Of a DNA stretch of 64,000 nt, positions 26,927-35,346 are shown one piece after another; the stretch's first letter is position 1, and each line of letters starts with the position of its first letter. This stretch comes from DASQZT01 sp963728965. GTDB lineage: Bacteria; Acidobacteriota; Terriglobia; Bryobacterales; Bryobacteraceae. The stretch lies in assembly GCA_963728965.1 (NCBI GenBank), contig CAVSMH010000012.1, forward strand, positions 1 through 64,000, given 5' to 3'. The translations under genes were made by a program, and so were the position numbers. Under the pieces are notes generated by a model. The model searched no databases and was not told the origin of the DNA. It saw only the letters and a list, made by a program, of their open reading frames with translations.

Positions 26927-29643
26927 ACCGCCGTGCTGCGAAAGCCGCTTGGGCGGCCGTCCCCTGGTTGTTCCTCACCGCCCTTAATCTGGCCATCTGC
27001 CGGCGCCTCTTCACCGTCGAATACACCGTCCAGTTCGGCTCCATCGAAGGCTCGTTCATTGCCATCGCCCGCTATATCGCGCGGCACTGGAACGGCTTCT
27101 CGTGGTTCCCCCTCTGGCACTGCGGCATGCCCTTCCAGGACACCTACGTCCCCCTGCTGCACCTCACCGTGGCCGCGGCCGCCACGCTGGCGGATGTTTC
27201 GGCCGCGCGCGCCTATCATGCCGTGATCGCCGTGGTCTACGCGCTGGGCCCGGTGGCGGTCTATTTCCTGGCCATCCGGCTCGGTGCGCGCCGCGGCGCG
27301 GCGTTTCTGGCGGCGCTGTTCTTTTCCCTGCTCTCCCCCGCGGCGCTGCTCCTGCCCGAAATCGCCCACGACGCCGGCGGCCCCTGGGCTCCCCGCCGCT
27401 TCCAGGTGCTCACCGTCTACGGCGAGGGCCCGCACCTCACCGCCCTGCTCTTCGCCCCGCTCGCCATCCTCGCTCTCGAAAGCGCGCTGGCCCGGCGAAC
27501 CGGCCGGGCGCTCGCGCCCGCCGCGCTTTTGATTGCGCTCACCCTGCTCAGCAACGTTCCTGGCACCGGCGGCCTGGGGCTGGCCGTCTTCTGCTGGATC
27601 TGTGCTCAACCGCGCGGCCGGCGCCTTGCCGCCTGGCTGATTGCCCTAGCGGCGGCCGCCTTCGCCTACGGGCTGGCCTGCTATGGTGTGCCGCCTTCCG
27701 CCGTTTCTACCGTGGCCGGCAACTTCGCTTCCATGCATCCCGGCTTCGCCCGCGACGCGCACTATGGCCAACTGCTGATGCTGGCGGTGCTGATCGCCAC
27801 CGCCGCGGCCGGATTCCTGCTCGCCCGCACCCGCCTCCCGCTGGTGGTCCGCTTCGCCCTCTTGTACTTCGCCCTGCTCTCCGCCGTGGTCCTCACCGGC
27901 CGTTCCGGCGGCCTCGAACTGCTTCCCCAGCCCGGCCGGCTCCAGCTCGAATGGGAACTGGCGGCATGCCTGCTCCTGGGCCCCGCCGCCTGGACCCTCT
28001 ACTGCTGGATTCCCGGCTGGTTCCGCCCCGTGGCATGGGTTTCGGCGCTGGCCTTGGTCTCCATTCAGTCTTCGTATTACCGTTCCGCCGCCGACCGGTT
28101 CACCGAACCGGCCGACCTCCCCCGCCAGTCCGAATACACCACCGCCCGTTGGCTCGATCGCCACATGCACGGGCAGCGGATCTACGTCGCCGGCTCCACC
28201 GCCTTCTGGCTCAATGCCTTTTCCGAGACCCCCCAGATGGTCGGCTGCTGTGTTCAGGGGCAATCCATGCCGCTCCTTGCCTATGTCGGGAGCGTGCTCA
28301 ATTATGCCGTTGGCCCGTTCGACACCACCAACGACAAAACCTGGCTGCGCGCGCTCGGTGTCTCCGCACTCGTGGTGAACGGTCCCGCGAGCACCGACGC
28401 CTACAAAGACATCCGCCGGCCCGAGCGGTTTGCCAATCTCCTCCGGCCTCTCCACAGCGAAAACGGCGATACCATCTATGCCGTCTTCGATGGACCGGTT
28501 TCGCTCGCGCACGTGCTCCGGCCCGGCGAGGCGGTTCCCATCACTCCGCTGCTCCGCATGAACGGCCTCGATGTCGTGCGTTACGCCTCCATCGTCGGCG
28601 ACCCCGCGCGTCCGCCGGCCTCCTTCGAGTGGCTCGCCGGCGGCACGGCCCGCATTCACGCCCGGCTCCACTCCGATGACCTGGTGTCCGTCCAGGTTCC
28701 CTGGTTTCCCGGCTGGAAGGCCTTCGCTGACGGCCACCCGCTGCCGGTCTCGCGCGACGGCCTGGGATTCATGCTCATCGTCCCCCGCCGGGAAGGCCCC
28801 TGCGACATCACCCTGCGCTGGACCGGCCGGCCCGATCAGCCTTTCGCCGCCGCTGTTTCCATCGCCACCCTGGCCTGCCTGTCATTCCTGCTTTACACAA
28901 GCAAACCTCTGCCGGGCGTGCGTTTTGAGCGTGCCATAATGAAGCGAGTGATTGCGACGAAACGCGAAATCAAGCCCCGCTATCAGTTCAAGGCGGGCCC
29001 TTACAGCAGTCACACGCTCTTGCTCAACCACTTCCCGGAACAGGGCCAGGGCCGCCGCGTCCTCGACATCGGCTGCGCCGTCGGCTACCTCTCCGAAATC
29101 CTCGCCGATCGCGGCTTCTCGGTTGCCAGCATCGATTGGCCCGGCACGCCGCACCCCGCCACGGTCGAGTTTTCCGGCGGCGATCTGGACGACGGCCTCG
29201 GCCCCGTCGCCGGCCTCTTCGACTACATCATCTGCGCCGACGTGCTGGAACACCTGCGCGACCCGTTGCGCCTCCTGAAAGAGTGTCACCAGCGTCTCGC
29301 TCCCGGCGGCGTGCTCCTCGGTTCCCTGCCCAACAGCGCTCACTGGTACTTCCGCTGGAACGTCCTCCTGGGCCGCTTTCCCCAACACGAACGCGGCCTC
29401 TTCGACAGCACCCATCTGCATTTCTACAATTGGGAAGGCTGGGTGACCCTCTTCGAGCGCGCCGGATTCCGCATCGAAACCGTGGAATCGTCCGCCGTTC
29501 CCGTCGGCCTGGCCCTGCCCCGGTGGGACGGTACCACGCTCGTGCGCGGGCTCGAACGCGTCTCGTTCTACTGCGCCCGCATTTGGAAATCCCTTTTCGC
29601 TTATCAGTTCGTTGTGTGCGCACGAGTGCGCGATGCGGCTTAA
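26923..29643 (+). CDS. GT-C-type membrane protein fused to SAM methyltransferase
   Basis: Residues ~1-665 form a polytopic membrane protein with ~11 TM helices and a large soluble domain. It resembles PTPS-related / GT-C-fold glycosyltransferases (SIEGSFIAIARYIARHW, LWHCGMPFQDTYVPLLH, YGEGPHLTALLFAPLA). From ~673 a class I methyltransferase follows: RVLDIGCAVGYLSEILADRG, YIICADVLEHLRDP and LAPGGVLLGSLPN. Its probable ancestral start, MKRVIATKRE, is internal with no ribosome site, so the two are one 906-residue frame. GTG start overlaps the previous stop. It may glycosylate or methylate an isoprenoid-linked or surface glycan. Confidence 0.7.
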   Translation: MNRRAAKAAWAAVPWLFLTALNLAICRRLFTVEYTVQFGSIEGSFIAIARYIARHWNGFSWFPLWHCGMPFQDTYVPLLHLTVAAAATLADVSAARAYHAVIAVVYALGPVAVYFLAIRLGARRGAAFLAALFFSLLSPAALLLPEIAHDAGGPWAPRRFQVLTVYGEGPHLTALLFAPLAILALESALARRTGRALAPAALLIALTLLSNVPGTGGLGLAVFCWICAQPRGRRLAAWLIALAAAAFAYGLACYGVPPSAVSTVAGNFASMHPGFARDAHYGQLLMLAVLIATAAAGFLLARTRLPLVVRFALLYFALLSAVVLTGRSGGLELLPQPGRLQLEWELAACLLLGPAAWTLYCWIPGWFRPVAWVSALALVSIQSSYYRSAADRFTEPADLPRQSEYTTARWLDRHMHGQRIYVAGSTAFWLNAFSETPQMVGCCVQGQSMPLLAYVGSVLNYAVGPFDTTNDKTWLRALGVSALVVNGPASTDAYKDIRRPERFANLLRPLHSENGDTIYAVFDGPVSLAHVLRPGEAVPITPLLRMNGLDVVRYASIVGDPARPPASFEWLAGGTARIHARLHSDDLVSVQVPWFPGWKAFADGHPLPVSRDGLGFMLIVPRREGPCDITLRWTGRPDQPFAAAVSIATLACLSFLLYTSKPLPGVRFERAIMKRVIATKREIKPRYQFKAGPYSSHTLLLNHFPEQGQGRRVLDIGCAVGYLSEILADRGFSVASIDWPGTPHPATVEFSGGDLDDGLGPVAGLFDYIICADVLEHLRDPLRLLKECHQRLAPGGVLLGSLPNSAHWYFRWNVLLGRFPQHERGLFDSTHLHFYNWEGWVTLFERAGFRIETVESSAVPVGLALPRWDGTTLVRGLERVSFYCARIWKSLFAYQFVVCARVRDAA

Positions 29644-31624
29644 ACTCTCTCCCCGACAGAAAATCCTGCTCGATTTTCTGATCGTCTTTCTGTTCACCGC
29701 GGCGCTGGTCCGCCCCTACTTCAAAGCCAAATACACCGACAAATGGGGCTCCATCGAAAGCACCTTCATCGCCGATGCGCGCTTTCTCGCCGGACATTGG
29801 CCGCATCCCCAGTGGCAGCCGCTGTGGTACGCCGGCACCCGCTTCGATTACATCTACCCGCCCGCCCTGCGCTACGGCACCGCCGCCATCTCCAAGGTCA
29901 CCGGCTTCTGGCCCGTCAAGGCCTATCACTTCTATGTGGCCCTCTTCTACGCCATCGGCATCGCGGGCGTCTACCTGCTGATCCGGGTGGGCTCGGGTTC
30001 GCGCCGCGCCGCCTATCTCGGCGCCATCGCCACCGCGCTCATGTCGCCCATTTTTCTCTTCATGCCGCGCTTCCGGGACGACGCCTGGAAACTCCAGCCG
30101 CAGCGTCTCGGCGTCCTTGTCAAATACGGCGAAGGCCCGCACATGAGCTCCCTGGCGCTCATTCCCATCGCTCTGGCCTTCACCTGGCTCGCCATCGAAA
30201 AGCGCCGCCCCTGGGCCGTCGGACTGGCAGCCGTTTTCAGCGCCTGGGTGGCCGCCAACAATTTCTATGGCGCCACCGCGCTGGCCGTCTTCTATCCCAT
30301 CCTCATCTGGGCCTTCTGGATCACCCGCCAGGAAAAGCGCATCCTCGCGCCGGCCCTCGCCATTCCCGCGCTCGCTTACGGACTGACCGCCTTCTGGCTC
30401 GTGCCCTCGTACGTCAAGGTCACCGCTGCCAATATGAAGTATGTGTCCGAGCACGGCACCACCTGGTCCATCTGGGTGGCCCTGATCGTCGCCGTCGCCT
30501 TCGCCGTCACTACCGGCCGCTTCGCCCGTGCCAAACCGGCGCACACCTGGTCCGTGTTCGTCCTCGGCTGTGTGGTGTTCTTCTCGCTCAACGTCCTCGG
30601 CAACTACTATTTCAATTTCCGCGTCGCCGGCGAGCCCATGCGCCTCCTCCCCGAGCTCGACATGATCTACATCATGGCCATCGTGCTGCTCCTCCGCTGG
30701 ATGTGGAACCGTCCCGGCATGCCGCTGCGCGTGGTGGCCGCCATCCTCGTGGTGGCCGCGTTCTGGACCACCAGGGGCTACCTTCGCTATGCCTGGCATA
30801 CGTTCCCGCTCTGGCCCGATTATCAGAGCCGCGTCGAGTACCGCGTCACCGACTGGCTCTACAAAAACATGCCCGATGCGCGCATCTATCCCACCGGTTC
30901 GGTCCGCTTCTGGTTCGACGCCTGGCACGACCTCGCCCAGCTAGGCGGCGGTTCCGACCAGGGCATCCTCAACGGCCAGGTCGAGCCCGCGCAGTGGGAA
31001 ACCAACCTCGGGCCCAATGCCGAGCCCACCGTTCTCTGGATGCAGTCCATGGGTGTGGACGTCGTCTACGTTGCCGACCAGCGCTCGCAGGAAGTATTCA
31101 AAGACTTCCAATATCCGAAGAAACTCGCCGGCGTGCTTCCCGTGGTCTTCGACGACCAGCACGGCAACACCCTCTATCGCGTCCCGCGGCGCTATCCCGC
31201 CCGCGTGCGCGTGGTCGACACGCACATTCTGAACACCGTCCAGCCGCCGCGCTTCAATGACGACGTGGAATACCTCCGCGCCTATGCCGGTATGCTCGAG
31301 AGTGGACCCGCATCCCCGGTCACGCTCACCCGTCAGGGCACCGACGCCATGCGCGTCGACGCCCGCATCCAGTCGGGCCAGTCCCTCGTCGTCCAGGAAA
31401 GCTATGATCCCGCCTGGCACGCCTGGGCCGAAGGTAAACCGGTGGCCATCCGCAAGGACCCCATGGGCATGATGGCCCTCGACCCGCTTCCCGGCGACCA
31501 TCACATCTTTTTCATGTTCGTTACCCCGCTCGAAAACCAGGTAGGGCGCGTTTTGACTCTCCTCGCGCTCGCCATCGTCGTGGCCCTGGTGGCTCTCGGC
31601 ATCCGCCGGGAACGGCACGCGTGA
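29633..31624 (+). CDS. GT-C-type polytopic membrane protein
   Basis: A 663-residue paralogue of the membrane half of the preceding gene: WGSIESTFIADARFLAGHWP, WYAGTRFDYIYPPALRYG and YGEGPHMSSLALIPIALAF align with it. There are ~11 TM helices and a soluble C-terminal region (ESYDPAWHAWAEG) before a last TM helix. No methyltransferase is attached. The ATG at 29633 overlaps the previous stop by 11 bases. The acidic residues near the first loop, typical for GT-C catalysis, are only suggestive. Confidence 0.75.
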   Translation: MRLKLSPRQKILLDFLIVFLFTAALVRPYFKAKYTDKWGSIESTFIADARFLAGHWPHPQWQPLWYAGTRFDYIYPPALRYGTAAISKVTGFWPVKAYHFYVALFYAIGIAGVYLLIRVGSGSRRAAYLGAIATALMSPIFLFMPRFRDDAWKLQPQRLGVLVKYGEGPHMSSLALIPIALAFTWLAIEKRRPWAVGLAAVFSAWVAANNFYGATALAVFYPILIWAFWITRQEKRILAPALAIPALAYGLTAFWLVPSYVKVTAANMKYVSEHGTTWSIWVALIVAVAFAVTTGRFARAKPAHTWSVFVLGCVVFFSLNVLGNYYFNFRVAGEPMRLLPELDMIYIMAIVLLLRWMWNRPGMPLRVVAAILVVAAFWTTRGYLRYAWHTFPLWPDYQSRVEYRVTDWLYKNMPDARIYPTGSVRFWFDAWHDLAQLGGGSDQGILNGQVEPAQWETNLGPNAEPTVLWMQSMGVDVVYVADQRSQEVFKDFQYPKKLAGVLPVVFDDQHGNTLYRVPRRYPARVRVVDTHILNTVQPPRFNDDVEYLRAYAGMLESGPASPVTLTRQGTDAMRVDARIQSGQSLVVQESYDPAWHAWAEGKPVAIRKDPMGMMALDPLPGDHHIFFMFVTPLENQVGRVLTLLALAIVVALVALGIRRERHA

Positions 31625-31713
31625 AACACTGGCCGCGCCGCTGCTGGCCCTGGTCATCCTGCTGCTCTCCTGCCTATGCCCTGGCGTGGCTGGCGGCGTG
31701 GCGCAGTCTGTAG
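31621..31713 (+). other. Possible start of a third, lost membrane gene
   Basis: GTG overlaps the previous stop (GTGA), as in the other junctions of this cluster. The frame closes after 30 codons. A shifted frame reads LAAPLLALVILLLSCLC, a TM-like run. No homologous continuation is visible up to 31830. I read this as the relic of another cluster gene or chance. Confidence 0.25.
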
Positions 31714-31830
31714 TAACTGGCCGGCGCGTCCTTCGACTGTCATCCTGCCGCGATCCGCGTGGAAGCCGTGGCGCTGCCGCTCCCAGGGAGTAACGGTCCC
31801 GAACAGATGGCGGCGGGGCGGCCCATGCCT

Positions 31831-32532
31831 TCATCGGCCGGGCGGCGCGGCCTCCGAATACTGCATCCGCCAGGCGACGACGACCAGCCAGATCATCCAC
31901 GCCAGGTTCAGGGCTTCAGCCAGCACGATGGCGAACGTGTGCGTTGGCGAGAAGCCTTCGGAGCCGGCCAGCCAGCCCTGCGCCAGGTAGGTGACGCTGG
32001 AGAGCCCCATCAGGTAGGCGATCGGCCGCGGGACCCAAGCCGTCCGCACTGCCGCGACCGCGAACAGGAGCACAGCGAGGCCCAGCGTGAAGTTTTCGTA
32101 GCTCCTCATCCCCCATTCGAGCCAGCGGATTGTCTCGGCGCTCGCGAAGCGCGCGGCCTTCTCGGCCTCCGGGGCGCTCGCCCACGCGTTCACGGCCTGC
32201 TTGAGGGCAACCCCGTCCACCGCCAGAACGCCGCCGTACAGCGCCAGCGTCACCGCCGCCGAAGCGGCGCCAAATCGACCCGCCCATCTCGCCGTTCCAG
32301 CCTGACCGTCCAGGGCGAAGAACAAGGCGAACAGCCCCGCGAGCAAGATCGCCATGCACGCGAACTGGCCGACGTGCACGGCCGTCCAGATCCCGCTGCG
32401 GGCGTACCCGGCGAACACGGCGGGGTGATTATTGGCGTCCCCACCGGCGTGGAACAGGGTGACCACGATGTACAGGAGTTGTCCCACAAGCATCAGCGTG
32501 GCGGAAAGCCGCAGCGACGGGCGATCGATCAT
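31831..32532 (-). CDS. DUF4386-like integral membrane protein
   Basis: A 233-residue protein has six or seven predicted TM helices (LMLVGQLLYIVVTLFHAGG, FACMAILLAGLFALFFAL, FTLGLAVLLFAVAAVRTAWV, AIVLAEALNLAWMIWLVVVAW). The N-terminal GQLLYIVVTLFHAGGDANNH segment fits DUF4386-like proteins of unknown function. It is transcribed toward the GT-C cluster. An isolated gene at the edge of the accessory region. Confidence 0.65.
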   Translation of the reverse strand: MIDRPSLRLSATLMLVGQLLYIVVTLFHAGGDANNHPAVFAGYARSGIWTAVHVGQFACMAILLAGLFALFFALDGQAGTARWAGRFGAASAAVTLALYGGVLAVDGVALKQAVNAWASAPEAEKAARFASAETIRWLEWGMRSYENFTLGLAVLLFAVAAVRTAWVPRPIAYLMGLSSVTYLAQGWLAGSEGFSPTHTFAIVLAEALNLAWMIWLVVVAWRMQYSEAAPPGR

Positions 32533-32670
32533 GGCGCCTCCGCGTCCCGCCGTTTACCCCGCGGCTTGTCCCGGGAGTCGGGCTGTCGACGATGGCCATC
32601 CCCCGCGCCCTGAATCGGCAGCCCTCGGATCTCTTGAACGTCGCCCATGACCCTCTCCTCCCCGTCTGAT

Positions 32671-32880
32671 TCACCGAACGACCGTGGGATGCCTTTCGTG
32701 GCGAGATGCGGATCGTCCGAAACGTTCGACGCCCTTGTTCCCGGCCATGCGGTTGTACGGCAGGTCCTCAATGCTGAAAACGTCACCTTCCTTCTCGAAA
32801 GGACCGACGGCAAGCTCGACGCGGTCCCCCGGCGGGAGGAGCACCTCCTCGGCCGTGACCGGAGCCTCGATATCTCCCAA
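32671..32880 (-). pseudogene. Multicopper oxidase fragment
   Basis: About 50 codons read GDIEAPVTAEEVLLPPGDRV and then FSIEDLPYNRMAGNKGVERF, which is the second-cupredoxin region of bacterial multicopper oxidases. No copper-ligand motifs (HxH, HCHxxxH) occur, and both flanks change frame. It is a short relic. Confidence 0.4.
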
Positions 32881-33391
32881 TCGACTTCACCCGTCTCCAG
32901 GCGGTACCGGACGACCCTTCCAGCTTCCGACGATGCAGGGCAAGCCTGGCGCGTAGTTCTTCCCCTCTCCTTTCTAATGCCGATGCCCAACAGTATACCC
33001 GCCTCCCATCTCCCACGGATGCCTGCCGGCTTCGAGCTCGACCACCACGACCTCGCGGCCCCGGGCGCTGATCCGATGGAAATCGCACCCGGTCTGTCTG
33101 CGCGCCATTTCAGATATTCCATGGATCCCTCCCCATCTGAGTTGGAGCGAGTTCCCGATCTTCTGGAGCCATGGCCAACTCTGGATTGCGATGCCGATGC
33201 TTTCGCATTATAGGGCCACCTGGAATCGATCGTGCACTATGGCTGCACCTGCCGAGGCCTACTCTCCAAGCGGATCGCCGCCTACACGGACGCGATCCCG
33301 GAGCCCGGTTGATCAGTTCCGGTTGGCGCGTGATTCGGGAGCAAACCGGAAAGAGCCTCAGGAATGGTTGGTAAACACCAGACGACTAGTC
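32881..33391. other. Gene-free, degenerate stretch
   Basis: No frame here shows a credible start, domain or codon pattern. On the minus strand 32950-33100 reads in part as protein (REVVVVELEAGRHPWEMGGG) but is cut by stops. It looks like eroded coding DNA. Confidence 0.5.
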
Positions 33392-33446
33392 AGAACGAAG
33401 CCGCTGGCGCGGCGGACGCCCGAAGCGGGCGTGGTCGGGGAGGAGT
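33392..33446 (+). repeat. 55-bp repeat, left copy (inverted relative to 35212-35266)
   Basis: This sequence begins CAGAACGAAG, contains the hairpin CGCCCG-AAG-CGGGCG and ends GGGGAGGAG. It is an exact reverse complement of the 55 bases at 35212-35266. The two copies bracket the IS110-like element, 346 bases before and 94 bases after its gene. Confidence 0.9.
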
Positions 33447-33559
33447 CGCAGCCCGCGATGATGTTGGTCACTCGCGACGGTCCACGCCAAGGATCGGTTG
33501 AAGCTCAGGGGTTGCGTTCTTATAGTTGTTCCGGAATGAAAATTTAGAGCTATTGGAGT

Positions 33560-33792
33560 TTTGTTTTCGGTGCCCACCTCGGTGGGGTGGACTGCGGGTG
33601 CAAAGCCGTCTAAACTTTCTTCCGAGCGGGCACCCCGCCGTTACGAATATTTGCGTTTAGCACCCGATGCTTTCGCCAAGAGGTTCGAACGGCGGGGTGT
33701 CCTGGTTCCGAAACGAATACTCAGAAATCGTCTGAACCTAGATCCACTATAAGACTTTCGCTGGAACCAGGCAGCCCGTCCCAGGAGGTCAA
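33560..33792 (+). ncRNA. Candidate IS110 bridge-RNA region
   Basis: The leader upstream of the transposase contains CCCACC-TC-GGTGGG and a longer perfect dyad: CACCCCGCCGTT at 33631-33642 pairs with AACGGCGGGGTG at 33688-33699. IS110 elements are known to encode a bridge RNA between the left end and the recombinase gene. Placement is by position and structure only; the guide loops are not identified. Confidence 0.3.
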
Positions 33793-35117
33793 ATGTCCGA
33801 TCAGCCAATCTCCATCCAGGCGGAGCCGGAATGGGCCGCCTTTGTGGCCATCGACTGGGGCAATCAGAAGCACTTCTGGATGCTGCAACCAGCCGGAGGC
33901 GGAAAATATGAAACCGGCGAACTGCCCAATTCTCCCGAGGCCATCGCCGTCTGGGCCATGCAACTGGACCACCGCTTCGGCGGCCGTCCCATTGCCGTAG
34001 CTCTCGAGCAGAAGCGTGGCGCGGTCGTCAACATGCTCGTCAAATATAAGCAACTGGTGCTCTATCCGGTTCCCTCCGCCATGTCCGCCAGTTACCGCCG
34101 CGCTTTCAGCCCCTCCGGCGCCAAGGACGATCCCGGTGACGCGGCAGTGTTGTTGGATCTGATCCTGCGCCATCGCGAGCAGCTCCGGCCCTGGTGCGCC
34201 GATGACGACCAGACCCGCCTGCTCCAGTTCCTGGTCGAGGACCGCCGCTGCCTGGTCGGGGAAAACACGCGCCAGTTACTGCGCTTACAAGACTGTCTCA
34301 AACAGTATTTCCCCCAGATGCTCCAGTGGTTCCACCACCTCGACACCGCGCGGCTGGCGCCCTGCTCGAAAAGTGGCCCACGCTCCAGGACCTGCAGCAC
34401 CAGCACCCCGGTACCTTGACCCGTTTCTTCCGGGAGCACCACGGGAAACTCATCCCAGCGCGCATTGAAGCCGTCTACGCCGCGGTCCCCGCCACAGCCG
34501 ACCCGGTCATCCTCGAAGCCTGCTCCCGCAAAACCCGCAGCCTCGTGCGTCAGATCCGAACACTGCGCGATCAGATTGCCGAGTACGACCTCCGCATTCG
34601 GCAACTGGAGGCCGCTCATCCCGACAGCGCTCTGTTCCACTCTCTGCCGGGTGCCGGCCCGCAGACCGTCGCTCGCCTGATCGCCGCCTTCGGCACCGAT
34701 CGCGACCGCTTCCAGAGCGCCTACCAAATACAGTGCTACAGCGGCATTGCTCCCGTCCTCGAGGCCAGCGGCAAGACCGCATGGACCCACTTCCGCCGCG
34801 CCTGTCCCAAGTTTCTACGTCAGAGCTTCCAGGAATATGCCGCCCTGTCGCTCCGCGGATCCGAATGGGCAAAGGCCTATTACCAAGAGCAGCGCGCGAA
34901 GGGCAAGAGCCACTCTACGGCCGTCCGAGCCTTGGCCTACAAATGGATTCGCATCATTTTCCGCTGCTGGACGGATCGCAAGCCCTATGACGAGCAGCAG
35001 TACCTGCAATCGACCAGGAGACGATCAGCCCTGCTCGGACCCGCGCTCTCCGCGACCACTTCGATCGGGTGGAAATCCGTCGCCGGATTCCAAACCCTTT
35101 CGCAAAATCCCTCTTGA
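33793..35117 (+). pseudogene. IS110-family transposase, frameshifted
   Basis: The N-terminal part (33793-~34355) has the DEDD RuvC-like site (FVAIDWG, VALEQKRG, KDDPGDAAVL). The C-terminal part (~34360-35117) has the transposase-20 domain (LFHSLPGAGPQTVARLIAAFG, QCYSGIAPVLEASG, with the conserved Ser). The halves lie in different frames: one base is missing, or two are extra, near 34350-34365. AGGAGG precedes the ATG. Without frameshifting the protein stops at residue 208 and is inactive. Confidence 0.85.
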
Positions 35118-35173
35118 CAAAACAACTCAGAAATCTTGGCGTCGTGGCGTCTTGGCGAGAAACTGAAGAGGTC

Positions 35174-35214
35174 ATGACCGAAAACGCCATCGCCAAGGAG
35201 ATCGTCGACGCCTC
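35174..35214 (+). pseudogene. 5' end of a GxxExxY-type gene
   Basis: ATG at 35174 opens MTENAIAKEIVDA, the typical beginning of GxxExxY (PD-(D/E)XK-like) proteins. It then runs directly into the right copy of the 55-bp repeat instead of the expected continuation. Only a stub remains. Confidence 0.45.
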
Positions 35215-35266
35215 CTCCCCGACCACGCCCGCTTCGGGCGTCCGCCGCGCCAGCGGCTTCGTTCTG
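35212..35266 (-). repeat. 55-bp repeat, right copy
   Basis: Exact reverse complement of 33392-33446, with the same internal GC hairpin. It begins within the codons of the GxxExxY stub, so a rearrangement joined them. The following 80 bases up to the IS1634 end hold nothing I recognise. Confidence 0.9.
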
Positions 35267-35346
35267 GTCGCCCAGCGTTTACCGAGGACACCGAACCGCC
35301 GCCGACTGCTCCGAGCGGATTGCGCGCTACTCGGACACTGCGGTAT

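Larger units (their letters stand above)
33540..35130 (+). mobile_element. IS110-family element (approximate limits)
   Basis: A DEDD transposase gene with a ~250-base structured leader and little trailing DNA is the layout of the IS110 subgroup. IS110 elements lack terminal inverted repeats and I could not fix exact ends. The limits given are the leader start, judged by composition change, and the region just past the transposase stop. Confidence 0.6.

Noticed and set aside
34365..34380. Programmed -1 frameshift at an A4 run in the IS110 transposase
   Set aside because: The run is short, no stimulatory structure is evident, and IS110 transposases are normally a single frame; a plain indel is simpler.
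35114..35119. TTGACA as a -35 promoter box
   Set aside because: It overlaps the IS110 transposase stop and no convincing -10 lies at proper spacing before a gene.
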